NCBI RefSeq assembly: GCF_001591605.1
Contig: NZ_BCVF01000001.1
Span: 62,001-126,000, forward strand
Source of the DNA: Bacillus badius NBRC 15713
GTDB lineage: Bacteria; Bacillota; Bacilli; Bacillales; Domibacillaceae
DNA length: 64,000 nt
Reading direction: 5' to 3'
Shown: in pieces, positions 27,263 to 37,161 of the stretch
How the letters are laid out: each line of letters starts with the position of its first letter
How positions within the stretch are numbered: the stretch's first letter is position 1
Position numbers and translations under genes: made by a program
Notes under the pieces: model-generated
The model's database searches: none
Told to the model about the DNA's origin: nothing
What the model saw: the letters and a program-made list of their open reading frames with translations, nothing else

Positions 27263-28609
27263 ATGAAGCATCGTTACTTGCCGATGACAGAGACGGATAA
27301 AAAGGAAATGCTTGCAGCAGTAGGTGTCCAGAGCATCGATGAATTATTCGCGGACATTCCGGAGAAAGTGCGCTTTCAAGGGTTATATGATATTAAGGAA
27401 GCTAAAGCTGAACCGGCGCTGAAAAAAGAATTGAGCGCTATGGCCGCGAAAAATATGAATGCTAAGCAATACGCCTCTTTTTTGGGAGCAGGTGTGTATG
27501 ACCATTACACCCCATCCATTGTGGATCATGTTATTTCCCGCTCGGAATTTTATACGGCGTATACGCCGTACCAGCCGGAAATCTCCCAAGGGGAGCTGCA
27601 GGCTATCTTTGAATTCCAAACAATGATTTGTGAATTGACAGGCATGGATGTCGCCAATTCTTCGATGTATGACGGAGGCACGGCATTAGCAGAGGCGGCC
27701 ATGCTAAGCGCGGGGCAGACAAAAAGAAAAAAAGTGCTCGTCTCAGAAACCGTTCATCCCGAGTCGCGTGACGTGTTGTGTATGTATGCGAAGGGGCAAA
27801 ACATTGAAGTCGTGGTCGTTCCTCATAAAGAAGGCGTAACAGACATCAGCCAATTAAACGAATTGGTCGATGATGATACAGCAGCGGTCATTGTTCAATA
27901 TCCGAACTTTTTTGGAGCGGTTGAATCACTGGCCGAAGTTGAAAAAGCAGCTCACGGGAAAAAAGCGATGTTTGTCGTTTCTTCCAATCCGCTGGCGCTT
28001 GGTGTGTTGACACCTCCAGGAAGGTTTGGAGCAGACATCGTTGTCGGCGATGCTCAGCCATTCGGTATTCCAGCCCAGTTTGGCGGCCCGCACTGCGGCT
28101 ATTTTGCAGTAACGAAAAAACTGATGCGCAAAGTGCCGGGACGGCTCGTTGGCCAGACGCACGATGATGAAGGGCAGCGCGGCTTTGTACTGACATTGCA
28201 GGCGCGCGAGCAGCATATTCGCCGGGATAAAGCAACTTCCAACATTTGTTCTAATCAAGCGCTCAATGCGCTGGCAGCCAGCGTGGCCATGACGGCTTTA
28301 GGGAAAAAAGGCGTTCGTGAAATAGCTGTGCAAAATTTGCAAAAAACATCCTTCGCCCGGGAAACACTCAAGCAAAACGGCTTGGACATTGTATTTGACG
28401 GACCGGTGTTTAATGAATTTGTTGTCCGCTTAAGCAAGCCGGTAAAAGAAGTAAATAACAAGCTGCTTGAAAAAGGCATCATTGGCGGCTATGATCTTGG
28501 TCTTTCTTACAGTGGTCTTGATCATTGTATGCTTGTCGCCGTTACAGAACTGCGCACGAAAGAAGAAATTGAACTTTTTGCAAAAGAATTGGGGGATAGC
28601 CATGAATAA
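27263..28609 (+). CDS. gcvPA: Glycine dehydrogenase (decarboxylating) subunit 1
   Basis: 448-residue alpha half of the split P-protein, which decarboxylates glycine with gcvPB. Family segments [25 protein letters not shown] and GGPHCGYFA are present. This subunit lacks the PLP lysine, supplied by gcvPB. ATG 27263 after AGAGGGAAGGG. Stop overlaps the gcvPB start by 8 nt. Confidence 0.97.
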   Translation: MKHRYLPMTETDKKEMLAAVGVQSIDELFADIPEKVRFQGLYDIKEAKAEPALKKELSAMAAKNMNAKQYASFLGAGVYDHYTPSIVDHVISRSEFYTAYTPYQPEISQGELQAIFEFQTMICELTGMDVANSSMYDGGTALAEAAMLSAGQTKRKKVLVSETVHPESRDVLCMYAKGQNIEVVVVPHKEGVTDISQLNELVDDDTAAVIVQYPNFFGAVESLAEVEKAAHGKKAMFVVSSNPLALGVLTPPGRFGADIVVGDAQPFGIPAQFGGPHCGYFAVTKKLMRKVPGRLVGQTHDDEGQRGFVLTLQAREQHIRRDKATSNICSNQALNALAASVAMTALGKKGVREIAVQNLQKTSFARETLKQNGLDIVFDGPVFNEFVVRLSKPVKEVNNKLLEKGIIGGYDLGLSYSGLDHCMLVAVTELRTKEEIELFAKELGDSHE

Positions 28610-30074
28610 CAAAGACCAGGCGCTTATTTTTGAACTATCGCAGCCGGGCCGTGTAGGCTACAGCTTGCCCGAACTGGATGTGCCGGAAGCAGATATATCA
28701 TCTCTTTTGCCGGATGGATATGTGCGGGAGGAGGAGCCGGAACTGCCGGAAGTGTCTGAACTTGATATTATCCGCCATTATACGGCGTTATCCAAAAGAA
28801 ATCACGGCGTAGATTCTGGGTTTTATCCGCTGGGTTCTTGCACAATGAAATACAATCCGAAAATCAATGAAGACGTAGCCCGCTTTGACGGTTTTGCCCA
28901 CATTCATCCGCTTCAGCAAGAAGAGACTGTACAAGGCGCGATGGAACTGATGTATGATTTGCAAGAGCATTTGAAGGAGATCACCGGCATGGATGAAGTG
29001 ACGCTTCAGCCGGCAGCCGGCGCCCATGGAGAATGGACGGGATTGATGATGATCCGTGCCTTCCATGAAGCTAACGGGGATGTAAACCGCACGAAAGTCA
29101 TTGTTCCTGATTCTGCGCATGGCACAAATCCAGCTTCAGCAACGGTGGCAGGCTTTGAAACAGTAACCGTGAAGTCCGGGGAAGACGGGCTGGTTGATTT
29201 AGAGGATTTAAGACGGGTAGCTGATGAAACAACAGCGGCACTCATGCTTACTAATCCAAATACACTCGGCTTATTTGAAGAAAACATTTTAGAGATTGCC
29301 GAAATTATTCATGGCGTGGGCGGAAAAGTATACTATGACGGAGCCAATTTAAATGCGGTTATGTCAAAAGCCCGCCCAGGAGATATGGGGTTTGACGTTG
29401 TGCATTTAAACCTTCACAAAACCTTTACAGGCCCTCATGGCGGGGGAGGCCCCGGTTCTGGTCCGGTTGGTGTGAAGAAGGATTTGATTCCTTACTTGCC
29501 AAAGCCGGTGCTTGTGAAAGAAAAGGGCGTATATCATTTTGAGTATGACCGTCCGCAATCCATCGGGCGTGTGAAGCCGTTTTACGGAAACTTTGGAATT
29601 AACGTCCGAGCGTATACCTATATCCGCTCAATGGGACCGGACGGCTTAAAAGCAGTCACCGAATATGCCGTGTTAAATGCCAACTATATGATGCGCAGGC
29701 TGGCTCCTTATTTCGACCTGCCGTTTGACCGCCATTGCAAGCATGAGTTTGTGCTGAGCGGCAAGCGCCAAAAGAAGCTCGGCGTCCGGACGCTTGATAT
29801 TGCTAAGCGCCTGCTTGACTTCGGCTTCCATCCGCCAACCATTTACTTCCCATTAAATGTGGAGGAGTGCATAATGATTGAACCGACAGAAACCGAGTCA
29901 AAAGAAACGCTTGATGCGTTCATTGATGTCATGATTCAAATTGCCAAGGAAGCAGAGACTAATCCGGAAATTGTCCAGGAAGCGCCGCACACGACTCTTA
30001 TTGGCCGCCTTGATGAAACGGCCGCAGCCCGCAAGCCGGTTCTTCGGTACGAGAGAGATTTGCAGAACGCTTAA
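28602..30074 (+). CDS. gcvPB: Glycine dehydrogenase (decarboxylating) subunit 2
   Basis: 490-residue PLP-bearing half of the P-protein. The cofactor Lys is Lys273 in [27 protein letters not shown] and AAGAHGEW are also diagnostic. ATG 28602 sits in the gcvPA end, with GGGGGA upstream. Last gene of the glycine-induced operon; a terminator follows. Confidence 0.97.
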   Translation: MNNKDQALIFELSQPGRVGYSLPELDVPEADISSLLPDGYVREEEPELPEVSELDIIRHYTALSKRNHGVDSGFYPLGSCTMKYNPKINEDVARFDGFAHIHPLQQEETVQGAMELMYDLQEHLKEITGMDEVTLQPAAGAHGEWTGLMMIRAFHEANGDVNRTKVIVPDSAHGTNPASATVAGFETVTVKSGEDGLVDLEDLRRVADETTAALMLTNPNTLGLFEENILEIAEIIHGVGGKVYYDGANLNAVMSKARPGDMGFDVVHLNLHKTFTGPHGGGGPGSGPVGVKKDLIPYLPKPVLVKEKGVYHFEYDRPQSIGRVKPFYGNFGINVRAYTYIRSMGPDGLKAVTEYAVLNANYMMRRLAPYFDLPFDRHCKHEFVLSGKRQKKLGVRTLDIAKRLLDFGFHPPTIYFPLNVEECIMIEPTETESKETLDAFIDVMIQIAKEAETNPEIVQEAPHTTLIGRLDETAAARKPVLRYERDLQNA

Positions 30075-30080
30075 ATATAA

Positions 30081-30107
30081 AAAAACTGCCTACAGGCAGT
30101 TTTTTTT
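30081..30107 (+). terminator. gcv operon terminator (bidirectional)
   Basis: AAAACTGCCT/AGGCAGTTTT with a 2-nt loop and T runs on both strands; it also ends the convergent yqhL. Confidence 0.85.
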
Positions 30108-30480
30108 ACTTGCTTTTTACTTTTCCGGTCCAGCGTTTAAAGCCGCCTTCTAATTGATAAAGGTCACGATAGCCTTTTTTGTATAGCGTCTGGGCCGCTC
30201 TGCCGCTGCGAATGCCGCTTTGGCAATATAAGTAGACAGGCTTGTCCGGGCGGATTTCTTTCATGCGCCCCTTCATTTGTGTCAGCGGAACGTTGCGTGC
30301 GCCTAAAATATGGCCGGCTTCGAATTCATTCGGTTCACGGACGTCAATAAGCTGAGCCTTGCGGTATCCTTTAATGAAATCTTCCTGAGAAAGCGTAGTG
30401 ACCGCTTTTTTCTGGGAAAAGTACATATATAAAGTATACAAAATAATGGCGCCTAAAATAGCAGCTATTGTATAAAGCAA
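30106..30480 (-). CDS. yqhL: Membrane-anchored rhodanese-like sulfurtransferase (YqhL)
   Basis: 124-residue protein: one N-terminal membrane helix (about 3-22), then a single rhodanese domain with the active-site Cys in YCQSGIRSG and the LIDVREPNEFEAGHI motif. It probably carries sulphane sulphur; the acceptor is unknown. Start: TTG 30480 lies 9 nt after AGGAAGGGG, whereas GTG 30489 abuts it. Location next to gcv and lipM is as in B. subtilis. Confidence 0.85.
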   Translation of the reverse strand: MLYTIAAILGAIILYTLYMYFSQKKAVTTLSQEDFIKGYRKAQLIDVREPNEFEAGHILGARNVPLTQMKGRMKEIRPDKPVYLYCQSGIRSGRAAQTLYKKGYRDLYQLEGGFKRWTGKVKSK

Positions 30481-30788
30481 TGGATACACCCCTTCCTAGT
30501 AAAACATGCGCTGATTTCTATTATAAACGCGGCTGCGGGAAGAATCAAAAGAAATAAACGAACAATCAGGCGGTTGGCCAGGGCTTGCCGTTCGCCTGTC
30601 CGAATTCTTCATCAAGATTCGCCCTGTTTCTTTGCCATGTCTATCCCTTGAGAGCTGAACATTTTCCGTCTGGCCGATAAGGCAGGGGACAGACTTTGTC
30701 TATAATCTTGAATGATAACTCTTTGTTTTTGTCGCTGCTTTTGATACACTAAGTGGGTGAATTCATCATAAAAAAGGCGGCAATCATC

Positions 30789-31625
30789 ATGAAAAAAGAA
30801 ACGTGGAAGTTTGTCGACTCCGGCCGTCAAACGGCAGAGTTCAACATGGCGATGGATGAGGCGCTGTTAGAGTGGCACAGTGAAGGCAAAATCCCGCCAG
30901 TGATAAGATTTTATGGCTGGGAGCCGGCAGCGCTGTCCATCGGCTATTTTCAAAAAGCAGCTAAAGAGATTGATTTAGATGCGGTCAAACGGCACGGTCT
31001 CGGTTTTGTACGCCGTCCTACAGGCGGCAGAGGGGTGCTTCACGAGCATGAACTGACATACAGCGTAATTGTTACAGAAGAGCATCCCAATATGCCTGCA
31101 GGTGTGACAGAAGCGTACCGGGTGATATCTGAAGGTATCTTGAAAGGATTCCATCACCTTGGATTAGAAGCCTATTTCGCTGTTCCGCGGACTGAAGAGG
31201 AAAAGGATAGTTTAAAAAACCCGCGTTCTTCCGTTTGCTTCGATGCCCCAAGCTGGTATGAACTAGTGGTAGAGGGCCGAAAGGTAGCAGGAAGTGCGCA
31301 AACGAGGCAAAAAGGCGTGATTTTGCAGCATGGCTCCATCTTGCTGGATCTTGATGAAGACAAGCTGTTTAGTTTATTTACATATTCAAACGACCGTGTG
31401 AAAGAGCGGATGCAGCGGGCATTTAAAAGCAAGGCTGTTGCCGTGAACGACATCAGTCCCCATAAAGTGACTTATGAGAAGGCTGGCGAAGCCTTTAAAA
31501 AAGGATTTCAGGAAGGCCTTGGAATAACGCTTGAGCCTTATGAGTTTACTTCAGAAGAAATTGCTTATATCGAGCGGCTTGCTAAGGAAAAATACGCTTC
31601 AGATGAATGGAATTTTAAAAGGTGA
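30789..31625 (+). CDS. lipM: Octanoyl-[GcvH]:protein N-octanoyltransferase / lipoyl ligase family LipM
   Basis: 278-residue enzyme that moves octanoate from acyl carrier protein to GcvH, starting lipoate assembly. Catalytic Cys150 in [15 protein letters not shown] and Lys in [12 protein letters not shown] are present, with the [18 protein letters not shown] loop. ATG 30789 after AAAAAGGCGG. Its product lipoylates the H-protein of the glycine cleavage operon next door. The 300 bp between yqhL and lipM contain only a presumed promoter (GATACAC near 30743). Confidence 0.93.
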   Translation: MKKETWKFVDSGRQTAEFNMAMDEALLEWHSEGKIPPVIRFYGWEPAALSIGYFQKAAKEIDLDAVKRHGLGFVRRPTGGRGVLHEHELTYSVIVTEEHPNMPAGVTEAYRVISEGILKGFHHLGLEAYFAVPRTEEEKDSLKNPRSSVCFDAPSWYELVVEGRKVAGSAQTRQKGVILQHGSILLDLDEDKLFSLFTYSNDRVKERMQRAFKSKAVAVNDISPHKVTYEKAGEAFKKGFQEGLGITLEPYEFTSEEIAYIERLAKEKYASDEWNFKR

Positions 31626-31638
31626 ATCATCAGGCGGA

Positions 31639-31674
31639 AGAGAAACCGGCCTTTAGGCCTGTTCTCTTTTTTTG
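31639..31674 (+). terminator. lipM terminator
   Basis: AGAGAAACCGGCC...AGGCCTGTTCTCT stem followed by seven T. A second, weaker ACAGCG/CGCTGT stem lies at 31704-31741. Confidence 0.8.
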
Positions 31675-31791
31675 CGAAAAAATGAAAAAAGTGGAATAAA
31701 AGGACAGCGCGAAAATTTTTCTTGCTTTCGAATATCGCTGTGTTTTCTTATGAAATCCAGCTTTTGATCGGAAAGGAAGCTCTTTTTCACC

Positions 31792-31860
31792 TTGACAAAA
31801 AAATGTTTTTAACTCAATATATAGTAATGTATTCATAAAAACAAACACAATATATTGTGT
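31792..31860 (+). promoter_or_regulatory. nrdJ promoter with two NrdR-type boxes
   Basis: TTGACA (31792-31797) and a CAATAT/TATAGT -10 region (31815-31825). Two NrdR-like boxes: a weaker ACTCAATATATAGTAA (31812-31827), lying on the -10, and a perfect palindrome ACACAATATATTGTGT (31845-31860). Their centres are 33 bp apart, close to three helical turns, as in NrdR-controlled nrd promoters. This predicts repression when dNTP/ATP levels are high. No cobalamin (B12) box was found. Confidence 0.75.
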
Positions 31861-31944
31861 TTGTTTAGTTTTTACTTCAAAAGTGTGGGTATACCATAAT
31901 TAAATGCCTATGAAATATTATGCAGAAGAAAAGGAGCTGTGATT

Positions 31945-34785
31945 ATGTCTGTTGCGTCACAAAAGAATATGTCCCTCAACGTTGACAGATTGAACAAAGA
32001 CATCAGCGTCTTCCCTCAAGTTCATCCTGTTACCCCCGATATGAAGATCACTCATAAAGGGGTTTCACGTCTTGTTATGATCGACCGCTATTCGTTTAAA
32101 GACACGGAGAAAGTCACGTTAACAGAAGGCGATTTTGTTGTGTTAACGATTAAAGAGGATCCAAAATTCCCGGCCAGAGGAGTTGGCTTCATTACAAGCA
32201 TCGACTGGCAGGAAAAAAAAGCAGAGGTGCTTGTTGATGAAGAGTTCCGCGGTGCTTTAGATGACCCGAAGGAACAAGAAACGGGTTTGATTCGCCGTCC
32301 GTTGGATGTCATTGAAAAACCTCTTGAAATTTATTACGAGCAAATTGCTAAGCGCAACGCAACAGGTCTTGCTTCTGTAGAAAAAACGGAAGAAAAGCGA
32401 AAAGAGTGGTTCGAGAAATTTTATCAAGAGCTTGTGAACTTAAACTTTATTCCAGCGGGACGCGTTCTTTATGGAGCGGGAGCACAAACGGACGTTACAT
32501 ACTTTAATTGTTATGTCATGCCGTTCGTTCCTGATTCACGCGAAGGCATTTCGGAACACCGGAAACAAGTAATGGAAATTATGAGCCGCGGCGGCGGCGT
32601 TGGCACGAATGGTTCTACTCTTCGTCCGCGCAACACGCTTGCCAAAGGCGTAAATGGAAAGTCCTCAGGATCGGTTTCCTGGCTTGATGATATTGCCAAG
32701 TTAACGCACCTTGTAGAGCAAGGAGGCTCCAGACGCGGAGCACAGATGATTATGCTGGCGGATTGGCATCCAGATATCGTAGAATTTATTATTTCCAAAA
32801 TGCAAAATCCGCGTATTTTACGTTATTTGCTTGAAAATACACAAGATGAACAAATTAAAAAAGCAGCGAAGGACAAGCTGAACTTCAAGCCGCTCACTGA
32901 ACGTGAAGAAGCGATGTATCAAGGTGTGGTGAATTATAAAAACATTCCGGGATATGGCGGCTTCAGCGCTGAAATTATTAAGGAAGCAGAAGAGAAATTA
33001 AGAACGGGCGGAACATATACAGTTCACAATCCTGAATTCTTAACAGGAGCCAATATTTCTATCTGCTTAACGAAGGAATTTATGGAAGCGGTCGAGAAAG
33101 ACGCGGAGTACGAGCTGCGATTCCCGTCTGTTGAAACATACAGCAAAGAGGAAATGGCTTACTATAATGAAAACTGGCATAAAGTCGGTGATGTGCGCGA
33201 GTGGGAGAAGCAAGGACACGCTGTGCGGACATACCGCAAGATGAAGGCGCGCGAGCTATGGAACTTGATTAATATTTGTGCGACATATTCTGCAGAGCCA
33301 GGCATTTTCTTTATTGATAACGCCAATGATATGACGAATGCTAAAGCGTACGGCCAGCAGGTCGTAGCTACGAATCCGTGTGGTAAATAGCTTGCCTCAC
33401 GTTAAACATTGCGGAATAAAGCGGGAACCCTGAGATGGGAATCCGAACCGAAGGCTGAAGGCAAAGCTTCAGTCAGGGGCAACGCATAGATGGTGAACCT
33501 GCCTGGCAGAATATAATCCATCCACGAGGCCGCAACGTTGCATACCTGATAAAGAGGTGGAATTTTTTAATGGTATGCAATGAAAATGTATGCTGAACTT
33601 ACAGGAAATCAACTGTAAGAACTATCGGATAAAAAGCTGATAGGATAACAAAAGCGAGCATTGGAGCAGCCGCTCGCACCATTTTCTGTTTGTAACTTAG
33701 CTGCTGTGAACCTGGCAGAAATGGCAGACAGAGAAACAAAAACAGTGAATTTTGAAAAGCTTAAAGAAACGGTCCGCACCGGGGTACGGATGCAGGACAA
33801 CGTCATTGATGCGACTCCTTACTTCCTTGAAGAAAATAAGAAGCAGGCCCTTGGTGAACGCCGTGTTGGCCTCGGGGTCATGGGGCTTGCCGATTTATTG
33901 ATCTACTGTGAAAAAGAATACGGTTCTCCTGAAGGAAATGAACTCGTAGATCAAGTCTTTGAAACAATTGCTACGACGGCTTACAAAGCGTCTGTAGAGC
34001 TGGCAAAGGAAAAAGGCAGCTTCCCGTTCCTTGAAGGAGAAACAGAAGAGGAAACGAATCGTTTGCGCCGAGCATTTATCGAAACAGGCTACATGAAGAA
34101 AATGCCGGAAGATGTTCGTGAAGCGATTCTTGAAACAGGCATCCGTAACTCCCATCTTCTTACAGTAGCGCCGACAGGCTCTACAGGAACGATGGTGGGC
34201 GTGTCGACGGGCTTAGAGCCTTACTTCTCCTTTACGTATTACCGGAGCGGACGCTTAGGTAAATTTATCGAAGTGAAGGCGGATATTGTAAAAGAATACT
34301 TAGACCGCCATCCAGACGCAGATCCGAATCATCTGCCGGAGTGGTTTGTGACTGCTATGAGCCTGTCTCCAGAAGCCCACGCTGATGTTCAATGTGTCAT
34401 CCAGCGCTGGATTGACAGCTCTATCTCCAAAACAGTCAACGCGCCGCGCGGCTATACAGTAGAACAGGTAGAAAAAGTGTACGAGCGCCTGTATAAAGGC
34501 GGTGCAAAAGGCGGAACGGTCTATGTGGACGGCAGCCGTGATTCGCAGGTATTAACATTAAAAGCAGAAGAAAACAGCTTTGACGAGCAAGAAGAAACAA
34601 AAGCGAAGGAGCATGAAAACCATGTCGTGCTCGTTGATACCATTCAAGAAATCCGCTCGACTAACGTGACGATCGGCAGCGAAGTCGGGAATACATGCCC
34701 GGTTTGCCGTAAAGGAACCGTGGAAGAAATGGGCGGATGCAACACATGCACAAACTGCGGCGCTCAGCTGAAATGCGGTTTGTAA
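31945..34785 (+). CDS. nrdJ: Adenosylcobalamin-dependent (class II) ribonucleotide reductase, split by a group I intron
   Basis: Joined coding sequence 31945-33384 plus 33664-34785, giving 853 residues after intron removal. The enzyme reduces ribonucleotides to deoxyribonucleotides. Seen: N-terminal half-cystine Cys189 (YFNCYVMPF), Asn477-Pro-Cys479-Gly480|Glu481 (radical Cys and its partners), Cys490 (FSVCNLAAVNL), PTGSTGTMVG, and a Cys-rich tail (CPVC, CNTCTNCG) with the redox/zinc cysteines. ATG 31945 is 8 nt after AAGGAG; GTG 31939 is too close. Unspliced mRNA encodes only 481 residues, lacking Glu481 and Cys490. B. subtilis has mntR at this place and no nrdJ. Confidence 0.93.
33385..33663 (+). 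ncRNA. ORF-less group I self-splicing intron in nrdJ
   Basis: 279 nt between GGT (Gly480) and GAG (Glu481); removing it exactly restores NPCGEQPLAP. P1: exon CGTGTGGT (33377-33384) pairs with guide GCCTCACG (33394-33401), ending in a U.G wobble at the splice site. P10: exon GAGC (33664) pairs with GCTT (33390-33393). The intron ends in G. P3: AACATTGCGG/CCGCAACGTT (33405, 33530; one mismatch). P4 GCG/CGC and P5 CCCTGA/TCAGGG flank GGAA. P8 GCATACC/GGTATGC (33540, 33572) and P9 CTTACAG/CTGTAAG (33598, 33613). P7 is not firmly assigned. No homing endonuclease gene. Confidence 0.88.
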
Positions 34786-34792
34786 AAGCCAT

Positions 34793-34825
34793 AAAACAGC
34801 TCCTGAACAAGGGGCTGTTTTTTTG
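34793..34825 (+). terminator. nrdJ terminator
   Basis: AAACAGCTCCT/AGGGGCTGTTT stem with a 5-nt loop and T run. Confidence 0.85.
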
Positions 34826-34918
34826 TTGCTACCTGTCTGGGCACTTGCAAGAAATTTCTTCTAGTCCAAGCTTTTGCCGCTTACATATATATAAAGAAAG
34901 CAGAAGAGAGGCGGAAGC

Positions 34919-35791
34919 ATGCACATTGATGGAATATTTTCCGGCGGCGGCATTAAAGGGTTTGCTCTTATCGGCGCTTATGAGGCCATTGAGAGCAGAG
35001 GCTTGAGATTTGTGAGGCTGGCGGGAACGAGTGCTGGCGCTATTATGGCCGCTTTGATTGCAGCCGGTTATACGAGTACAGAATTGAAGAGCATCATAAA
35101 GGGAGTAGACGGAAAGGAATTGCTCGATGATACACTGTTCGATCTGCCTTTTGTGCGTTGGCTGAAGGTGTATTTTTCACTGGGGTTATATAAAGGAAAA
35201 AAGCTGGAGCAGTGGATTGACGGCTTGCTTATGAAGAAAGGCATTCGTTCCTTCGGCGACCTGGCTCCGGGAGCTTTGCGGGTTGTGACATCGGATATTA
35301 CCAATGGGCGGATATTGACACTGCCGGATGACCTGCCTGCCTACCGGATTAATCCGCAGACATTTTCGATTGCTCGCGCAGTGCGGATGAGCTGCACGCT
35401 CCCGTACTTCTTTCAGCCTGTCAAGCTGCCTGGACCACACGGCAAGGCACTTATTTTAGATGGAGGGATGCTAAGCAATTTTCCGCTCTGGCTATTTGAT
35501 GAAGAAAAAAAGAAAAAACGGCCAGCGCTTGGCATTAAATTAAGCACCAAAACAATGAGAATGCCGCGCCAGATTCATAACGGCGCCGACTTATTCGGCG
35601 CCATGTTCCATACGATGAAAGACGCCCATGATGCCAGGTATATTTCCAAAAGGCATGCAAACAATATCGTATTTATTCCTGTAGAAGGAACATCAGCTAC
35701 TGACTTTGGGCTGTCAGACGAAAAAAAAGACGCCCTCATTCAAATAGGGCGCGGGTATACAGAGGCCTTTTTAAAAAGGTGGTGCTACTGA
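34919..35791 (+). CDS. yqhO: Patatin-like phospholipase family protein (YqhO)
   Basis: 290-residue patatin-fold acyl hydrolase. Oxyanion loop SGGGIKGFALIG, nucleophile Ser in GTSAG and catalytic Asp in DGGMLSNFP are all present, so it is likely active on lipids; substrate unknown. ATG 34919 after GAGAGGCGG. Monocistronic, convergent with yqhP. Confidence 0.9.
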   Translation: MHIDGIFSGGGIKGFALIGAYEAIESRGLRFVRLAGTSAGAIMAALIAAGYTSTELKSIIKGVDGKELLDDTLFDLPFVRWLKVYFSLGLYKGKKLEQWIDGLLMKKGIRSFGDLAPGALRVVTSDITNGRILTLPDDLPAYRINPQTFSIARAVRMSCTLPYFFQPVKLPGPHGKALILDGGMLSNFPLWLFDEEKKKKRPALGIKLSTKTMRMPRQIHNGADLFGAMFHTMKDAHDARYISKRHANNIVFIPVEGTSATDFGLSDEKKDALIQIGRGYTEAFLKRWCY

Positions 35792-35828
35792 CAACCGGGT
35801 GTCATGAGGACGCCCGGTTGTTCTTTTT
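35790..35828. terminator. Bidirectional terminator between yqhO and yqhP
   Basis: ACAACCGGGTGT/ACGCCCGGTTGT stem with a 7-nt loop; T-rich after it on the plus strand. It partly overlaps the yqhP 3' end. Confidence 0.75.
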
Positions 35829-36170
35829 GCCTTTTTTTCCGTCGATAACCGTCAAATGATTGGTTTTTTTTCTTCGAAACGGTTTTTTCTTTTTCGGAGA
35901 AGCAACCGAAGAAGAGACGGGATTTCGCCGCTTTTGTTTTTGCAGCCGTTTCTTTGATTCCTTCGCTGCTTTGGCAAATGCTTTGTCCTCAGTGCCACCG
36001 CCAAGGCGTTTTCTGATAACTAGGCGGTAGATGAAATAAATAACGGCAGCCGTAACCGCAAGAATAATAAGCTGTTTTGCTAAAGCTCCAGGTGAGTAAA
36101 GCAGCATGGAAATTAAGCCAATGGCCGCGAGCCCCACGAGTGTATAGGCAATGACTGACCGGATTGTCAA
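35802..36170 (-). CDS. yqhP: YqhP family small membrane protein
   Basis: 122 residues: two N-terminal membrane helices (about 5-55) and a long, extremely basic cytoplasmic tail (runs such as KKKKPFRRKK, KKGKK). The tail may bind nucleic acid or acidic phospholipid, which is inference. TTG 36170 lies 6 nt after AGGAGGTG; the GTG overlapping that site is rejected. Family of unknown function. Confidence 0.8.
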   Translation of the reverse strand: MTIRSVIAYTLVGLAAIGLISMLLYSPGALAKQLIILAVTAAVIYFIYRLVIRKRLGGGTEDKAFAKAAKESKKRLQKQKRRNPVSSSVASPKKKKPFRRKKTNHLTVIDGKKGKKNNRASS

Positions 36171-36216
36171 AAAAGCCACCTCCTAGCGAACTGTTAAATA
36201 AGCTGTTATTTACATA

Positions 36217-37161
36217 TTAGACAATTTCCTCTGTGCTTAATCCTTTTTTGGCGCTCTCTTCCATTGTAAGCAGCTTCTCAAAAGAAGCAATCGCCACTTC
36301 CACTTGATCATCCTCTGGTTCTTTCGTTGTCAGCAGCTGAAGCCACAAACCCGGGTAGCCGAGGTAGCGGAGCACAGGGATATCCCGGAGTTTATTCGTC
36401 AACTGCAGCACTTCAAATGAGATGCCGAGAACAACGGGAATCAGAGCGATCCGATTTAATATTCTTACATAAAGCGGATCAGTGGGGACGAGCATGTAGA
36501 CAAAAACACCGACAATTACTGTAAATAAAATAAAACTGGAGCCGCAGCGGTAGTGAAGACGCGAAGCCGACTGCACGTTTGCCACTGTTAGCGGGAGCCC
36601 GCTTTCAAATGCGTTGATCACCTTATGCTCCGCTCCGTGATATTGGAACACTCGTTTGATGAGTGGAGTTAAAGAAATTAAGTAGATATAGGCAAGCAAG
36701 AGAACAAGCTTGAAAAATCCTTCCATCAAGATCTGGGCAAAGTCACCCGTGAAAATCGGACGTGTCAGCTCTGCCAGAAGGACTGGAACCAGTGTGAATA
36801 TAAACTTTCCAAATAGGAAAGACAGAATGCCAACAGCGGCGACACTGAGGATCATCGACCATTTAGACGGCTCTGCCGCCGCATGGAGTTGTTCGTCTTC
36901 CTTAGGATCTACGTCATAACGCTCCTGAGCAAAATTTAAATGCTTGGAGCCGGTCGCTGCTGCATCCAAGATTGCAAAAATCCCGCGAAGAAAAGGAATT
37001 TTTTTAAATTTTTGCAGAACAGGCTTCGGTGTTCTTGGCAAATGGAAGAATTCAATCGAACGGTCTTTTCGGCGAATAGCCGTTACTGTATGATGCTTCC
37101 CTCCAAACATGACGCCTTCTACCAGCGCTTGCCCGCCGTAAACCGGCTTTTGTTCACTCAT
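36217..37161 (-). CDS. yqhQ: DUF1385 membrane protein (YqhQ)
   Basis: 314-residue multi-pass membrane protein. DUF1385 marks: YGGQALVEGVMF near the N-terminus, EHKVINAFESG, and a Cys-containing CGSSFILF. The start at 37161 (MSEQKPVYGG) has AAAGAGGG; the longer frame is not supported. Family of unclear role, often described as a metal-dependent enzyme-like protein; I assign no function. Divergent from yqhR. Confidence 0.87.
   Translation of the reverse strand: MSEQKPVYGGQALVEGVMFGGKHHTVTAIRRKDRSIEFFHLPRTPKPVLQKFKKIPFLRGIFAILDAAATGSKHLNFAQERYDVDPKEDEQLHAAAEPSKWSMILSVAAVGILSFLFGKFIFTLVPVLLAELTRPIFTGDFAQILMEGFFKLVLLLAYIYLISLTPLIKRVFQYHGAEHKVINAFESGLPLTVANVQSASRLHYRCGSSFILFTVIVGVFVYMLVPTDPLYVRILNRIALIPVVLGISFEVLQLTNKLRDIPVLRYLGYPGLWLQLLTTKEPEDDQVEVAIASFEKLLTMEESAKKGLSTEEIV

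Noticed and set aside
31675-31944. Cobalamin riboswitch ahead of nrdJ
   Set aside because: No B12-box-like GCCACTG or multi-stem leader; the region is AT-rich with a promoter and NrdR boxes.
33385-33663. Intein or sequencing frameshift as explanation of the nrdJ interruption
   Set aside because: The insert has an in-frame stop at its second codon, no intein motifs, and no open frame; a single indel cannot explain 279 extra nt. Group II was excluded because the ends lack GTGYG and AY.
33661-34785. A separate 374-residue gene downstream of nrdJ
   Set aside because: It begins inside a catalytic motif, has no ribosome site, and joins exactly in frame after intron removal; it is exon 2.
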